From positions 1 through 64,000 of the forward strand of contig DGUP01000017.1 of assembly GCA_002394685.1 (NCBI GenBank): a DNA stretch of 64,000 nt, given 5' to 3'. Both the position numbers and the translations under genes were made by a program. Shown in pieces: positions 52,712-60,227 of the stretch. The stretch comes from Treponema sp. UBA4307. GTDB lineage: Bacteria; Spirochaetota; Spirochaetia; Treponematales; Treponemataceae. Below the pieces are notes generated by a model. That model did no database searches. It was not told the DNA's origin and saw only the letters and a list, made by a program, of their open reading frames with translations. The stretch's first letter is position 1. Every line of letters starts with the position of its first letter.

Positions 52712-52838
52712 AAAAAAGTGGGCCCTCTTGCCATTGTATACAAAAATCATTAAAGTAGGTCCACTTATCTTATCTGACTGCACAGATTATTTTGGTGCAG
52801 TCGTCAGTTAGTTCACCAACCTGACGGAAAACAAAAGG
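52712..52838 (+). promoter_or_regulatory. Structured leader of the queuosine-precursor transporter gene, candidate riboswitch
   Basis: Three hairpins precede the VUT gene: AAGTGGGCC/GGTCCACTT (9 bp, about 52718-52768), GACTGCAC/GTGCAGTC (8 bp, about 52779-52804) and CGTCAG/CTGACG (6 bp, about 52802-52827), then GGAAAACAAAAGGAG containing the ribosome-binding site. The second and third stems can share bases, so switching is possible. Position before a preQ1/queuine transporter suggests a preQ1-class sensor, but I cannot match it fully to class I, II or III. Confidence 0.5.
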
Positions 52839-52845
52839 AGTCTAT

Positions 52846-53577
52846 ATGATTTTCCAAAATGAATTACTCATTATTCTTTCTGTTGTTATCTGCTTCGGCA
52901 GCGTAATCCTTCTTTACAAACTTTTCAAAAAATCTGGTCTTTATGCCTGGCTCGTACTTGAAACAATTACTGCTAACATTGAAGTTCTTATCCTTGTTAA
53001 AGCATTTGGTATGGAACAGACACTGGGCAATGTTCTCTTTGCATCAAGCTTCCTTACAACAGACATCATCTCTGAAATCTACGGAAAAAAAACAGCAAAT
53101 AAAGCTGTATGGATTGGTATTGCAAGTACCCTTATCTTCCTTTTGATTTCACTTACCTGGCAGCTCTACATTCCTTCTGAAAATGATTTTGCATCTCCAA
53201 TGATCCGCAATATTTTTGCCATCACACCACGCATTATGATTGCCAGTCTGATTGGTTATTTTGTCAGTGAATTCTACGATGTTTGGATTTACCACAAAAT
53301 CTGGGATGCTACAACAAAGAAGTCCGGCAATTCAAAAAAGTTCCTCTGGCTGCGTAACAACGGATCAACCCTTACTTCACAGCTGATTAATGTAATTGTA
53401 TTTACAACTATTGCATTTGCAGGAACTTACGATACAAAAACTTTCTTCAACGTTTTGATTTCAAGTTACGTGATTTACATTTTTACTTCCCTGCTGGATA
53501 CTCCTTTCGTATACATTGCAAGAAAGATTCACGAAAAGGAACTTGAAAAAGAAGCCTCTAAGAATCAGGCTGCATAA
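52846..53577 (+). CDS. VUT-family queuosine-precursor transporter
   Basis: 243 residues, about six membrane segments, VUT (YhhQ/QPTR) family: FASSFLTTDIISEIYGKK, RNIFAITPRIMIASLIGYFVSEF, LWLRNNGSTLTSQ. Homologues import queuine or preQ0/preQ1 for tRNA queuosine modification. An AAAAGGAG ribosome-binding site ends the structured leader. A TGCAGCAATC/GATTGTTGCA hairpin (53598-53635) follows the gene. Confidence 0.88.
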   Translation: MIFQNELLIILSVVICFGSVILLYKLFKKSGLYAWLVLETITANIEVLILVKAFGMEQTLGNVLFASSFLTTDIISEIYGKKTANKAVWIGIASTLIFLLISLTWQLYIPSENDFASPMIRNIFAITPRIMIASLIGYFVSEFYDVWIYHKIWDATTKKSGNSKKFLWLRNNGSTLTSQLINVIVFTTIAFAGTYDTKTFFNVLISSYVIYIFTSLLDTPFVYIARKIHEKELEKEASKNQAA

Positions 53578-53630
53578 TAATCAAATACTTTTTTCAATGC
53601 AGCAATCGGGGTGTGGTGAGCCTTTGATTG

Positions 53631-53659
53631 TTGCAAAGAGTAGAAAATATCTATATAAT
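53631..53659 (+). promoter_or_regulatory. efp promoter
   Basis: TTGCAA (53631-53636), a 17-base spacer and TATAAT (53654-53659). The -35 box overlaps the right arm of a 10-bp inverted repeat (53598-53607 with 53626-53635). The leader to the efp ATG is about 35 bases. Confidence 0.75.
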
Positions 53660-53698
53660 ATGCATACTTAACGCTATTTTTTTTAAGGGTGAATTATT

Positions 53699-54271
53699 AT
53701 GTTATCAACAAACGAAATTAGAGTTGGAACTGCATTTATGTACGAAGGTGCCCCTCTTATCGTTCAGCGTATGCTTGGACAGAAGTCAGGACGTGCAGGT
53801 ATTGTAACAAAGCTTCGTGTTAAGAATATCGTAACTGGCGGAACTCAGGACCTTGGTCTGGATGCTGGTGAAAAATTTGACGAAGTTGATCTTGATGAAA
53901 AGAAGGTAAAGCTTTCTTACATCGATGGTGATGATTTTCACTTCATGGATCAGGAAACATATGATGATGTTGTTCTTTCTAGGGAAGACCTTGGAGACAA
54001 CGCTGGTTACATCTCTCCAGATGATGACTATGATGTTTCAATCACTTTCTATGATGGAAAGGCAGTTGGTGTTAACCTCCCAGTACAGGTAACACGTACA
54101 GTTACATACTGCGAACCTGGTGTTAAGGGCGATACTTCTGGTAAGTCTCTTAAGCCTGCTACACTTGATACAGGAATGGAAGTTAAGGTTCCTCTCTTTA
54201 TCAACCAGGATGAAAGAATCGTTATTGATACACGTGACGGTTCATTCGTAGAACGTGCAAAGGATAAATAA
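53699..54271 (+). CDS. efp: Elongation factor P, Arg32 type
   Basis: 190 residues, three OB/KOW-like domains. EF-P rescues ribosomes stalled at polyproline. The tip loop reads QKSGRAGIVTKL, with Arg at position 32. Lys-type EF-Ps have KPGKG there; the SGR type is modified by EarP, which transfers rhamnose from dTDP-rhamnose. No EarP gene is in the window, but the donor pathway rmlABCD is. Terminator at 54291-54331. Confidence 0.96.
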   Translation: MLSTNEIRVGTAFMYEGAPLIVQRMLGQKSGRAGIVTKLRVKNIVTGGTQDLGLDAGEKFDEVDLDEKKVKLSYIDGDDFHFMDQETYDDVVLSREDLGDNAGYISPDDDYDVSITFYDGKAVGVNLPVQVTRTVTYCEPGVKGDTSGKSLKPATLDTGMEVKVPLFINQDERIVIDTRDGSFVERAKDK

Positions 54272-54290
54272 TCAGCTTATTTATTTCTAT

Positions 54291-54331
54291 AAAAAAGCGG
54301 TTGTTTCCTGAATTCAGACAGCCGCTTTTTT
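54291..54331. terminator. Bidirectional intrinsic terminator after efp
   Basis: AAAAAAGCGGTTGT (54291-54304) pairs fully with ACAGCCGCTTTTTT (54318-54331), a 14-bp stem with one wobble pair, ending in T. Confidence 0.9.
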
Positions 54332-54363
54332 AAACCTTTTGCTTCTACAAATTAAATATTTTT

Positions 54364-54438
54364 GACCCCGTAGCTCATTATGGATAGAGCGGCTGCCTCC
54401 TAAGCAGCAGGTGGCGAGTTCGAACCCCGCCGAGGTCA
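54364..54438 (+). tRNA. tRNA-Arg (anticodon CCT)
   Basis: 75 bases fold as a cloverleaf: acceptor GACCCCG with CGAGGTC (one mismatch), D-arm GCTC/GAGC, anticodon stem GCTGC/GCAGC with loop CTCCTAA (anticodon CCT at 54399-54401), T-loop TTCGAAC. Discriminator A; CCA is not encoded. It reads AGG. Followed by a terminator at 54459-54491. Confidence 0.92.
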
Positions 54439-54458
54439 TACGGTTTTACGTTTCTAAA

Positions 54459-54491
54459 GATTCTGCATTCAGATGCGGAATCTTTTTTTTT
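54459..54491 (+). terminator. tRNA-Arg terminator
   Basis: GATTCTGCAT (54459-54468) and ATGCGGAATC (54473-54482) form a 10-bp stem with a TCAG tetraloop and nine T. Confidence 0.92.
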
Positions 54492-54590
54492 CTAAATCCT
54501 TGTTGAGTTAGACTTTTCTAACTATGCACTATTTTCTTTTTGTGATATATTCTCTGTTAAGAAAAATCATAAAGGAGAAAAATAATATTT

Positions 54591-55364
54591 ATGAAGAATT
54601 ATTTTGATTTAACTGGTCAGGTTGCAGTTGTAACTGGATGTTCAACAGGTCTTGGTGTTCAGATGGCTAAGGCTCTTGCTAACCAGGGTGCAAAGATTGT
54701 TGCAATTGCACGTCGCAAGGAAAAGATTGAGGCTGTTGCAAAGGAAATTGCCGACACATACAAGGTTGAAACACTTCCAATTCAGTGTGATATTACAGAT
54801 ACAGACAAAGTAAATGCTGCTGTTGATGAAGTTCTTGCAAAGTTCGGACGCATTGATATTGTAATTAACAATGCTGGTACAGGTGCAGTTGCTCCTGCTG
54901 AAGATATTACAGACGAACAGTTCTACAATGAAATGAACATTGACCTTTTTGGTTCGTTCCGTGTAGCTCGTGCTGTTGCAAAGAAGGCAATGATTCCTGC
55001 TAAGTATGGCCGTGTTATTAATATTGCTTCAATGTACGGTATGGTTGGAAACAAGGTTGCTCCTGCTTCTCCATATCACGCAGCAAAGGGTGGCGTTGTA
55101 AACTTAACACGTGGTCTTGCAGCAGAATGGGGTAAATACAACATTAACGTAAATGCTATCTGCCCTGGATATTTCTACTCACCACTTACAAAGGAAACTT
55201 TGGACAGCGACTTCTTCCAGCAGAACGCACAGACAATGATCCCTCTCAGCCGCTACGGTAACGAAGGTGAACTTGATACAGCTGCAATCTTCCTTGCAAG
55301 CCCTGCTTCAAGCTATGTAACTGGTGTTATTCTCCCTGTTGACGGCGGATACACATCAATGTAA
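54591..55364 (+). CDS. SDR-family oxidoreductase (gluconate 5-dehydrogenase / KduD-like)
   Basis: 257 residues, classical SDR: TGCSTGLG at 15-22, NNAG at 93-96, catalytic Y162-x3-K166 (YHAAKGG). Best fits sugar-acid dehydrogenases such as gluconate 5-dehydrogenase or 2-deoxy-gluconate 3-dehydrogenase; the exact substrate is uncertain. GGAGAAAA ribosome-binding site. Strong preference for GTT/GCT/AAG codons suggests high expression. An AGTTAG/CTAACT dyad lies upstream at about 54507-54524. Confidence 0.85.
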   Translation: MKNYFDLTGQVAVVTGCSTGLGVQMAKALANQGAKIVAIARRKEKIEAVAKEIADTYKVETLPIQCDITDTDKVNAAVDEVLAKFGRIDIVINNAGTGAVAPAEDITDEQFYNEMNIDLFGSFRVARAVAKKAMIPAKYGRVINIASMYGMVGNKVAPASPYHAAKGGVVNLTRGLAAEWGKYNINVNAICPGYFYSPLTKETLDSDFFQQNAQTMIPLSRYGNEGELDTAAIFLASPASSYVTGVILPVDGGYTSM

Positions 55365-55390
55365 ATTTGTGAATAGATTTTCATGAAAGA

Positions 55391-55431
55391 ACCCGTCATT
55401 CCGGTGCAAAACTGGTATGGCGGGTTTTTTG
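55391..55431 (+). terminator. Terminator after the SDR gene
   Basis: ACCCGTCATTCCGGT (55391-55405) pairs with ACTGGTATGGCGGGT (55411-55425) with few mismatches, followed by a T-run. Confidence 0.88.
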
Positions 55432-55518
55432 TTAAAAAAATGTAAGGAATCTGTCATAATACTGAAAAAAATTGTAAACTTTTGATGAAAAAAAAGTGCT
55501 GATTTGGGGCTTAATAAA

Positions 55519-55600
55519 TTGACACGTGTTGATTATGGTGTCAAAATTATTGTTGACTTAATGAAAATTAGTATTATACTGTTGATAGTATTACTATCAC
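55519..55600 (+). promoter_or_regulatory. galE promoter with two inverted repeats
   Basis: TTGACT (55553-55558), 16 bases, TATACT (55575-55580). The palindrome TGATAGT-ATT-ACTATCA (55583-55599) covers the predicted start site, and a second dyad, TTGACAC/GTGTCAA (55519-55525 with 55538-55544), lies above the -35 box. The arrangement fits a repressor binding at the start site and a second regulator upstream. Confidence 0.7.
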
Positions 55601-55628
55601 GGTAATATTAGAAATTGGAGGCTGAATT

Positions 55629-56588
55629 ATGAAGGTTTTGGTTATTGGTGGAGCAGGCTACATTGGAAGTCATGTTGTTAAGGAAATGATGAAGGCTGGA
55701 CACAAGGTTACAGTTTTTGACAATCTTTCTAGCGGACTGAGATGCAACCTTTTCCCGGAGAACGATTTTATATATGGAAACATTCTTATCCCTGATGATC
55801 TGGATGCCGCTTTTGCCCAGGGATTTGACGCTTTTGTACACCTTGCTGCATTTAAGGCTGCGGGAGAATCAATGGTAAAGCCGGAAAAATATTCAGTAAA
55901 TAATATTACTGGAACTTTGAACATTATGAATGCTGCAGTTAAACATAATTGTCTTAAGATGATTTTTTCTTCATCTGCTGCAACATTTGGCGAACCTCAG
56001 TATCTGCCAATGGATGAAAAACATCCTCAGAAGCCAATCAACTATTACGGTTTTACAAAACTTAAGATTGAAGAATTTATGGACTGGTACGATCAGCTCA
56101 AAGGAATGAAATTTGCAGCCCTTCGTTATTTTAATGCAGCCGGTTATGATCCTGAAGGTGTAATTCGTGGCCTTGAACAGAAACCTGAAAATCTTCTTCC
56201 ACGCATAATGGAAGCTGCACTTGGTCAGAGACAGCTGAAAGTTTTCGGTACAGATTATGATACTCGTGACGGAACTTGTATCCGTGATTATGTTCATGTA
56301 ACAGACCTTGCCCGCGCTCACGTTATGGCTCTGGAATATATTGCAAAGGAAAACAAGAGTATTAAATTAAATCTGGGAACAGAAAAGGGTACAACTGTTA
56401 AGGAATTGATTGATGCAGCCCGCCGCATTACAGGAAAGGAAATTCCTGCTGAAGATGCACCTCGCCGTCCTGGAGATCCTGCAAGTCTTTATACAACTTC
56501 TAAACTTGCTAAGGAACTTATCGGCTGGGAACCAAAGTATTCTGATGTAGATACTCTGGTTAAGACAACATGGGAAGTTTACAAATAA
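55629..56588 (+). CDS. galE: UDP-glucose 4-epimerase
   Basis: 319 residues. Interconverts UDP-glucose and UDP-galactose. GGAGYIGS at 7-14, SSSAATFG at 114-121, catalytic Y140-x3-K144 (NYYGFTK). TTGGAGG ribosome-binding site. Supplies UDP-galactose for surface glycans or takes part in galactose use. Transcription ends at 56632-56678. Confidence 0.95.
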   Translation: MKVLVIGGAGYIGSHVVKEMMKAGHKVTVFDNLSSGLRCNLFPENDFIYGNILIPDDLDAAFAQGFDAFVHLAAFKAAGESMVKPEKYSVNNITGTLNIMNAAVKHNCLKMIFSSSAATFGEPQYLPMDEKHPQKPINYYGFTKLKIEEFMDWYDQLKGMKFAALRYFNAAGYDPEGVIRGLEQKPENLLPRIMEAALGQRQLKVFGTDYDTRDGTCIRDYVHVTDLARAHVMALEYIAKENKSIKLNLGTEKGTTVKELIDAARRITGKEIPAEDAPRRPGDPASLYTTSKLAKELIGWEPKYSDVDTLVKTTWEVYK

Positions 56589-56631
56589 TTTTTTTATATT
56601 TTCATTCCTATATAAATGTTTTATAATCTGA

Positions 56632-56678
56632 GGAGCAGTATTTAAGATTTTTAATTTTAAATACTGTTCCTTTTTTTT
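56632..56678 (+). terminator. galE terminator
   Basis: GGAGCAGTATTTAA (56632-56645) pairs with TTAAATACTGTTCC (56657-56670), 14 bp, then eight T. It separates galE from the protease-type operon. Confidence 0.93.
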
Positions 56679-56697
56679 GTAAATCCAGGAGTGAAAA

Positions 56698-58497
56698 TTG
56701 AGTGGAAGAAAGTCTGCTGTTTTGTTTTTTCTAGACGACAGCACATTAATTAAAAATCATAAATTCTGGAAAGAATTAAGAAAATATATTTATTCCTTAA
56801 GGGAATATTCCTACAAAAGCCAGAGCGAAAGTGAATTACTTTTCTGTAATTTTTCCGATGCAGAAAAAAATATCAATATTCAGCCTTTAGAATTATTTGC
56901 CTTTGCAAAAGATAATGAAACTTTGTTTGATCAGAATTCTTTTTCTGCTGCAGGTAAATATCTTGAGGATGAAAAAATCTCTTCATACGATAAAATCCTT
57001 TTTGTTTTTCTCTGCAATAATAAACTGATAAACGGTTCTAAATTAGTTGCACTTTATTCCAACCGGAATTTTGAAAAAGTTCAGAGAGTCTTTCTTTCCT
57101 TCAATGATAGTATGCCTTCAGAACTGCTTAATTTTGAAAGCGAAAAAAATAAAGTTTTGCTGGCATCTGAATTTTCTTCATACGTCCGCTCAAAAAGTTT
57201 TATTGATTTTTCCGTGGGAAAGACAAAATCCTTTTTTACAAGAAATTCTTATGCAAATTCTGAAAGCAAGCCTGATGATAAAAAACAGGAAACATATACT
57301 CAAACTGTATTTCCCGGATTAAAAAATCCTGATGAAAAGAGAAAAGGAAGATTTCGAAATGTTTTTATTATTCTCAGCATAATTGTTTTTGTTCATTGTA
57401 TTCTTCTTCTAATTACGGCAGTTTCAAAATGTTCAGTTGACAAATATAATCAGTGGAATCAGGTTGATTTCTTCAATCAGAAAAATAAAGATATCTATGA
57501 AGTCTACACTGGAGACGGTGACAGACTTTCCTTGCGTGAAACTCCGGATACAACTTCAAAATCCAATGTCATTCTTATGCTGGTGGATCGGGAAAGAATG
57601 ATTGTTAATGAATATGGATATGACTGGTGTCAGGTAAATTATCACGGCATTGAAGGTTACGTTAAAACTGAATGGATTAGAAAGGTTGATGAAAAAAATC
57701 CTGATTATGAGATACAGCGTCCTGATATGCTTTATGATTACGGTCTTGTTGTTGTGAGCAGAAAGATTAATGAAAGCAGCGGCTGGGATTACATTAAGCG
57801 TGCTGCTTCCGAAGGTTCAATCGCAGCTCAGTGGGAAATATATAAAGCCCTTACAAATGAAGATGATTCGGATTTAAGTTATGCAGCCAGGGAACAGCTG
57901 AACATTATTGTAAATAATTCTCTTTCATATGAAGAAAAAACTGCTTCTGAATTTAATCCTGAACTGGCTAAACAGAAAAAAGATAATGCTATGCTTGTGC
58001 GCAGAAAGGCGGCAAAAAAATTAAGTGAGTATTATGTTTCAATCGGTGATTTTGATAAGGCTGAACAGATGCTTAAGCTGGCATATTTAAATGGAGCTAA
58101 AAAAGATTATTACGATTATTACAGGCTTGGAACTCTTGCCAGAAAACTTGATTACAAGGAAAGTGCAAAACAGTTCTATCAGCAGGCAATTAATCAGATG
58201 GTAAAAGACAATTCTTATGGTAACAGAGATGCCAGACCTTATTACTATCTTGCCCTGATACAGAATGCAGAAGGAGATTATTCGCAGGCTTATAATAATT
58301 TCCTGGAAGGATATTACGCAGAGCAGTATTTGGAATATTCAAGTTTTGAGTGGACTAACTGTGTTTATTACATGGCCTATTATCTGGAATACGGTCTGGG
58401 GGTAAAATCTTCCTGGGTTAAGGCATACGATTATTATCAGCTTCTGGACAGTATGGGGTGGAAGGAGTCCTGGTTAAAAGAGGAGGACGAACTATGA
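56698..58497 (+). CDS. VWA-like / SH3 / Sel1-TPR-repeat membrane protein
   Basis: 599 residues, TTG start with AGGAG six bases upstream. Residues 1-175 have an alternating fold beginning SAVLFFLDDSTL, resembling a divergent VWA domain (weak). A single membrane segment lies at 221-242. A bacterial SH3 domain spans 267-329 (LSLRETPDTTSKS, WCQVNYHGIEGYVKTEWI). Residues 345-599 are Sel1/TPR-type helical repeats. First of three coupled genes; overlaps the caspase gene by four bases (ATGA). Function unknown; probably a scaffold or sensor. Confidence 0.75.
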   Translation: MSGRKSAVLFFLDDSTLIKNHKFWKELRKYIYSLREYSYKSQSESELLFCNFSDAEKNINIQPLELFAFAKDNETLFDQNSFSAAGKYLEDEKISSYDKILFVFLCNNKLINGSKLVALYSNRNFEKVQRVFLSFNDSMPSELLNFESEKNKVLLASEFSSYVRSKSFIDFSVGKTKSFFTRNSYANSESKPDDKKQETYTQTVFPGLKNPDEKRKGRFRNVFIILSIIVFVHCILLLITAVSKCSVDKYNQWNQVDFFNQKNKDIYEVYTGDGDRLSLRETPDTTSKSNVILMLVDRERMIVNEYGYDWCQVNYHGIEGYVKTEWIRKVDEKNPDYEIQRPDMLYDYGLVVVSRKINESSGWDYIKRAASEGSIAAQWEIYKALTNEDDSDLSYAAREQLNIIVNNSLSYEEKTASEFNPELAKQKKDNAMLVRRKAAKKLSEYYVSIGDFDKAEQMLKLAYLNGAKKDYYDYYRLGTLARKLDYKESAKQFYQQAINQMVKDNSYGNRDARPYYYLALIQNAEGDYSQAYNNFLEGYYAEQYLEYSSFEWTNCVYYMAYYLEYGLGVKSSWVKAYDYYQLLDSMGWKESWLKEEDEL

Positions 58498-60227
58498 TTT
58501 TTAACAGAAAAAATATTTTTCTTATATTGATAATCTTTTTTATTTCAGCAGCATCTGCATTTGGAGAAAAAAAAGTTGCCCTTGTTGTAGGAAATCAAAA
58601 TTATAAAAATTCTCCCCTGAATAATCCTAAGGCTGATGCCAAGGCAATGGTAGAAAAACTTAAAGCTATGGATTTCAGCATAATTGAATGTTATGACGTT
58701 GACCGGGCAACTTTTCTCAGACAGCTCCGTGTATTTTTCAATCAGCTGGATAAAACTGATATTGCACTCTTTTATTATTCAGGTCACGGTGTTGAAAATA
58801 AAAATACCAATTATCTTATTCCCGTTAATGAAGATATAAAGAGTGAAGATGACCTGCTGGTTTCTGCAATCAGTCTGGATTTTATTCTTGACGAAACTGC
58901 TGAGCATGATTGTTCTAAATTTGTAGTGATTCTTGATGCCTGCAGAAATAATCCTATAAAGAAAAGCAGGGGCTCTTCAAAGGGGCTGGTTCCGGTTACT
59001 CCAAATGCAACTCTGGAAAACTTTATTATGTATGCAACTGCTGCCGGCCAAACTGCGGATGACGGTTCTTCAAATCATTCTCCATTTACGGCTGCTCTTT
59101 TGAATCACATTGATGAGGATTCTACAATTCAGATAATTGCCCAGAAAGTTGCCAAGGAAGTGTATGCGGTTACAAATCAAATGCAGGACCCTTATACTGC
59201 CGGTAACTTAAAAAGTGATTTGTATTTGAACAGTAAGGGCAAAAAATATGACAGCTATTATTCGAATGCAGATATTAGTTTTGATGATTCAGGAAATCTG
59301 GAAATCGATACTGATGGCAAGAATGATAAAAAAAATCTTTTGACAGGACTTTTTATTGTTCTGATTATTCTTCTGATTCTAGTGCTTATTGCTTTTGTTT
59401 TCTTTATTATTTCCGGTAAAAAATCTAACGGCGTTAAAGTGGAAAAATCTTCTTCTGAAAATAATGAAGGTGCTCAGGAAAATACAGCTGCTGTAGAAGA
59501 ATCATCTGCTCAAAATAAAGATTCTGCTGACGAGGAAAAAACTGAAAGGACCCAGAAAATATCTGCTCTCAATAAAGATTCTGTTGAGGAGAAAAAATCT
59601 GAAGAGCTTCCGGAAAATAATTTTGAAACTGAGGCCCATGAAGAAAACTCTGAAAAAATATTTGAAATCCCACAGGTATTAATTGATGATAAATTCTACA
59701 TTATGAAGACCCCTGTGACTTTGGAAGAGTATAAAGAATTTTTTGCAAATCCTTCAGAATACAAGAACAATAATTTTCCTGTTACTAGAGTTAGTTTTAA
59801 GGATTCTGTAATTTTCTGCAATGCCCTGAGCCGCAGTCATAATCTGGAAGAAGTATACTCTTTTGAAGGCGACCATATTTTTATTGATGAAAAGAAAAAT
59901 GGCTGGCGTCTTCCTTTTGAAGATGAATGGAAAAAAGCTTACGGCAAAGAACTTGATTTCAGCGTATTAGATGATTATGCCCTTTATTCAGAGAACTGTG
60001 ACGGACTTGAAAAGTGCGAAAGTAAATCTCCTAACGAAAATGGTCTTTATGATATGGCAGGTCTTGTTCGTGAATGGTGCAATGATTCCTGTGAAGGAAA
60101 ATGGAGACTTCTTAAAGGTGGTGCCTGGGACAGCGACAAGTATATGTTAAGTAAAGATTATAAAGACCGGGCCATAGAAAATTACAAAAGCGACAATGTT
60201 GGTTTTAGAATGGTAAGGAACAAATGA
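58494..60227 (+). CDS. Caspase-family peptidase fused to an FGE-sulfatase (SUMF1-like) domain
   Basis: 577 residues from the ATG at 58494. Signal peptide (1-23), then a C14 caspase domain (26-250): KVALVVGNQNYKN, catalytic His98 (YYSGHGV) and Cys150 (ILDACRNNP). A membrane segment at 283-307 and a Glu/Ser-rich linker follow. The C-terminus (about 400-577) is an FGE-sulfatase-type domain (YIMKTPVTLEEYKEF, GWRLPFEDEWKKA, GLYDMAGLVREWCND, LLKGGAWDS, VGFRMVRNK). The caspase part would be periplasmic and the FGE part cytoplasmic if the signal is uncleaved, otherwise the reverse. Overlaps both neighbours by four bases. Confidence 0.88.
   Translation: MIFNRKNIFLILIIFFISAASAFGEKKVALVVGNQNYKNSPLNNPKADAKAMVEKLKAMDFSIIECYDVDRATFLRQLRVFFNQLDKTDIALFYYSGHGVENKNTNYLIPVNEDIKSEDDLLVSAISLDFILDETAEHDCSKFVVILDACRNNPIKKSRGSSKGLVPVTPNATLENFIMYATAAGQTADDGSSNHSPFTAALLNHIDEDSTIQIIAQKVAKEVYAVTNQMQDPYTAGNLKSDLYLNSKGKKYDSYYSNADISFDDSGNLEIDTDGKNDKKNLLTGLFIVLIILLILVLIAFVFFIISGKKSNGVKVEKSSSENNEGAQENTAAVEESSAQNKDSADEEKTERTQKISALNKDSVEEKKSEELPENNFETEAHEENSEKIFEIPQVLIDDKFYIMKTPVTLEEYKEFFANPSEYKNNNFPVTRVSFKDSVIFCNALSRSHNLEEVYSFEGDHIFIDEKKNGWRLPFEDEWKKAYGKELDFSVLDDYALYSENCDGLEKCESKSPNENGLYDMAGLVREWCNDSCEGKWRLLKGGAWDSDKYMLSKDYKDRAIENYKSDNVGFRMVRNK

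Noticed and set aside
56598..56640. Promoter (TATAAT near 56621) directly before the galE terminator
   Set aside because: A transcript starting there would immediately meet the terminator; it is most likely chance in AT-rich DNA.
56698..57225. Confident VWA domain call at the N-terminus of the first operon protein
   Set aside because: The metal-site motif DxSxS is not intact, so I keep it as a weak resemblance only.
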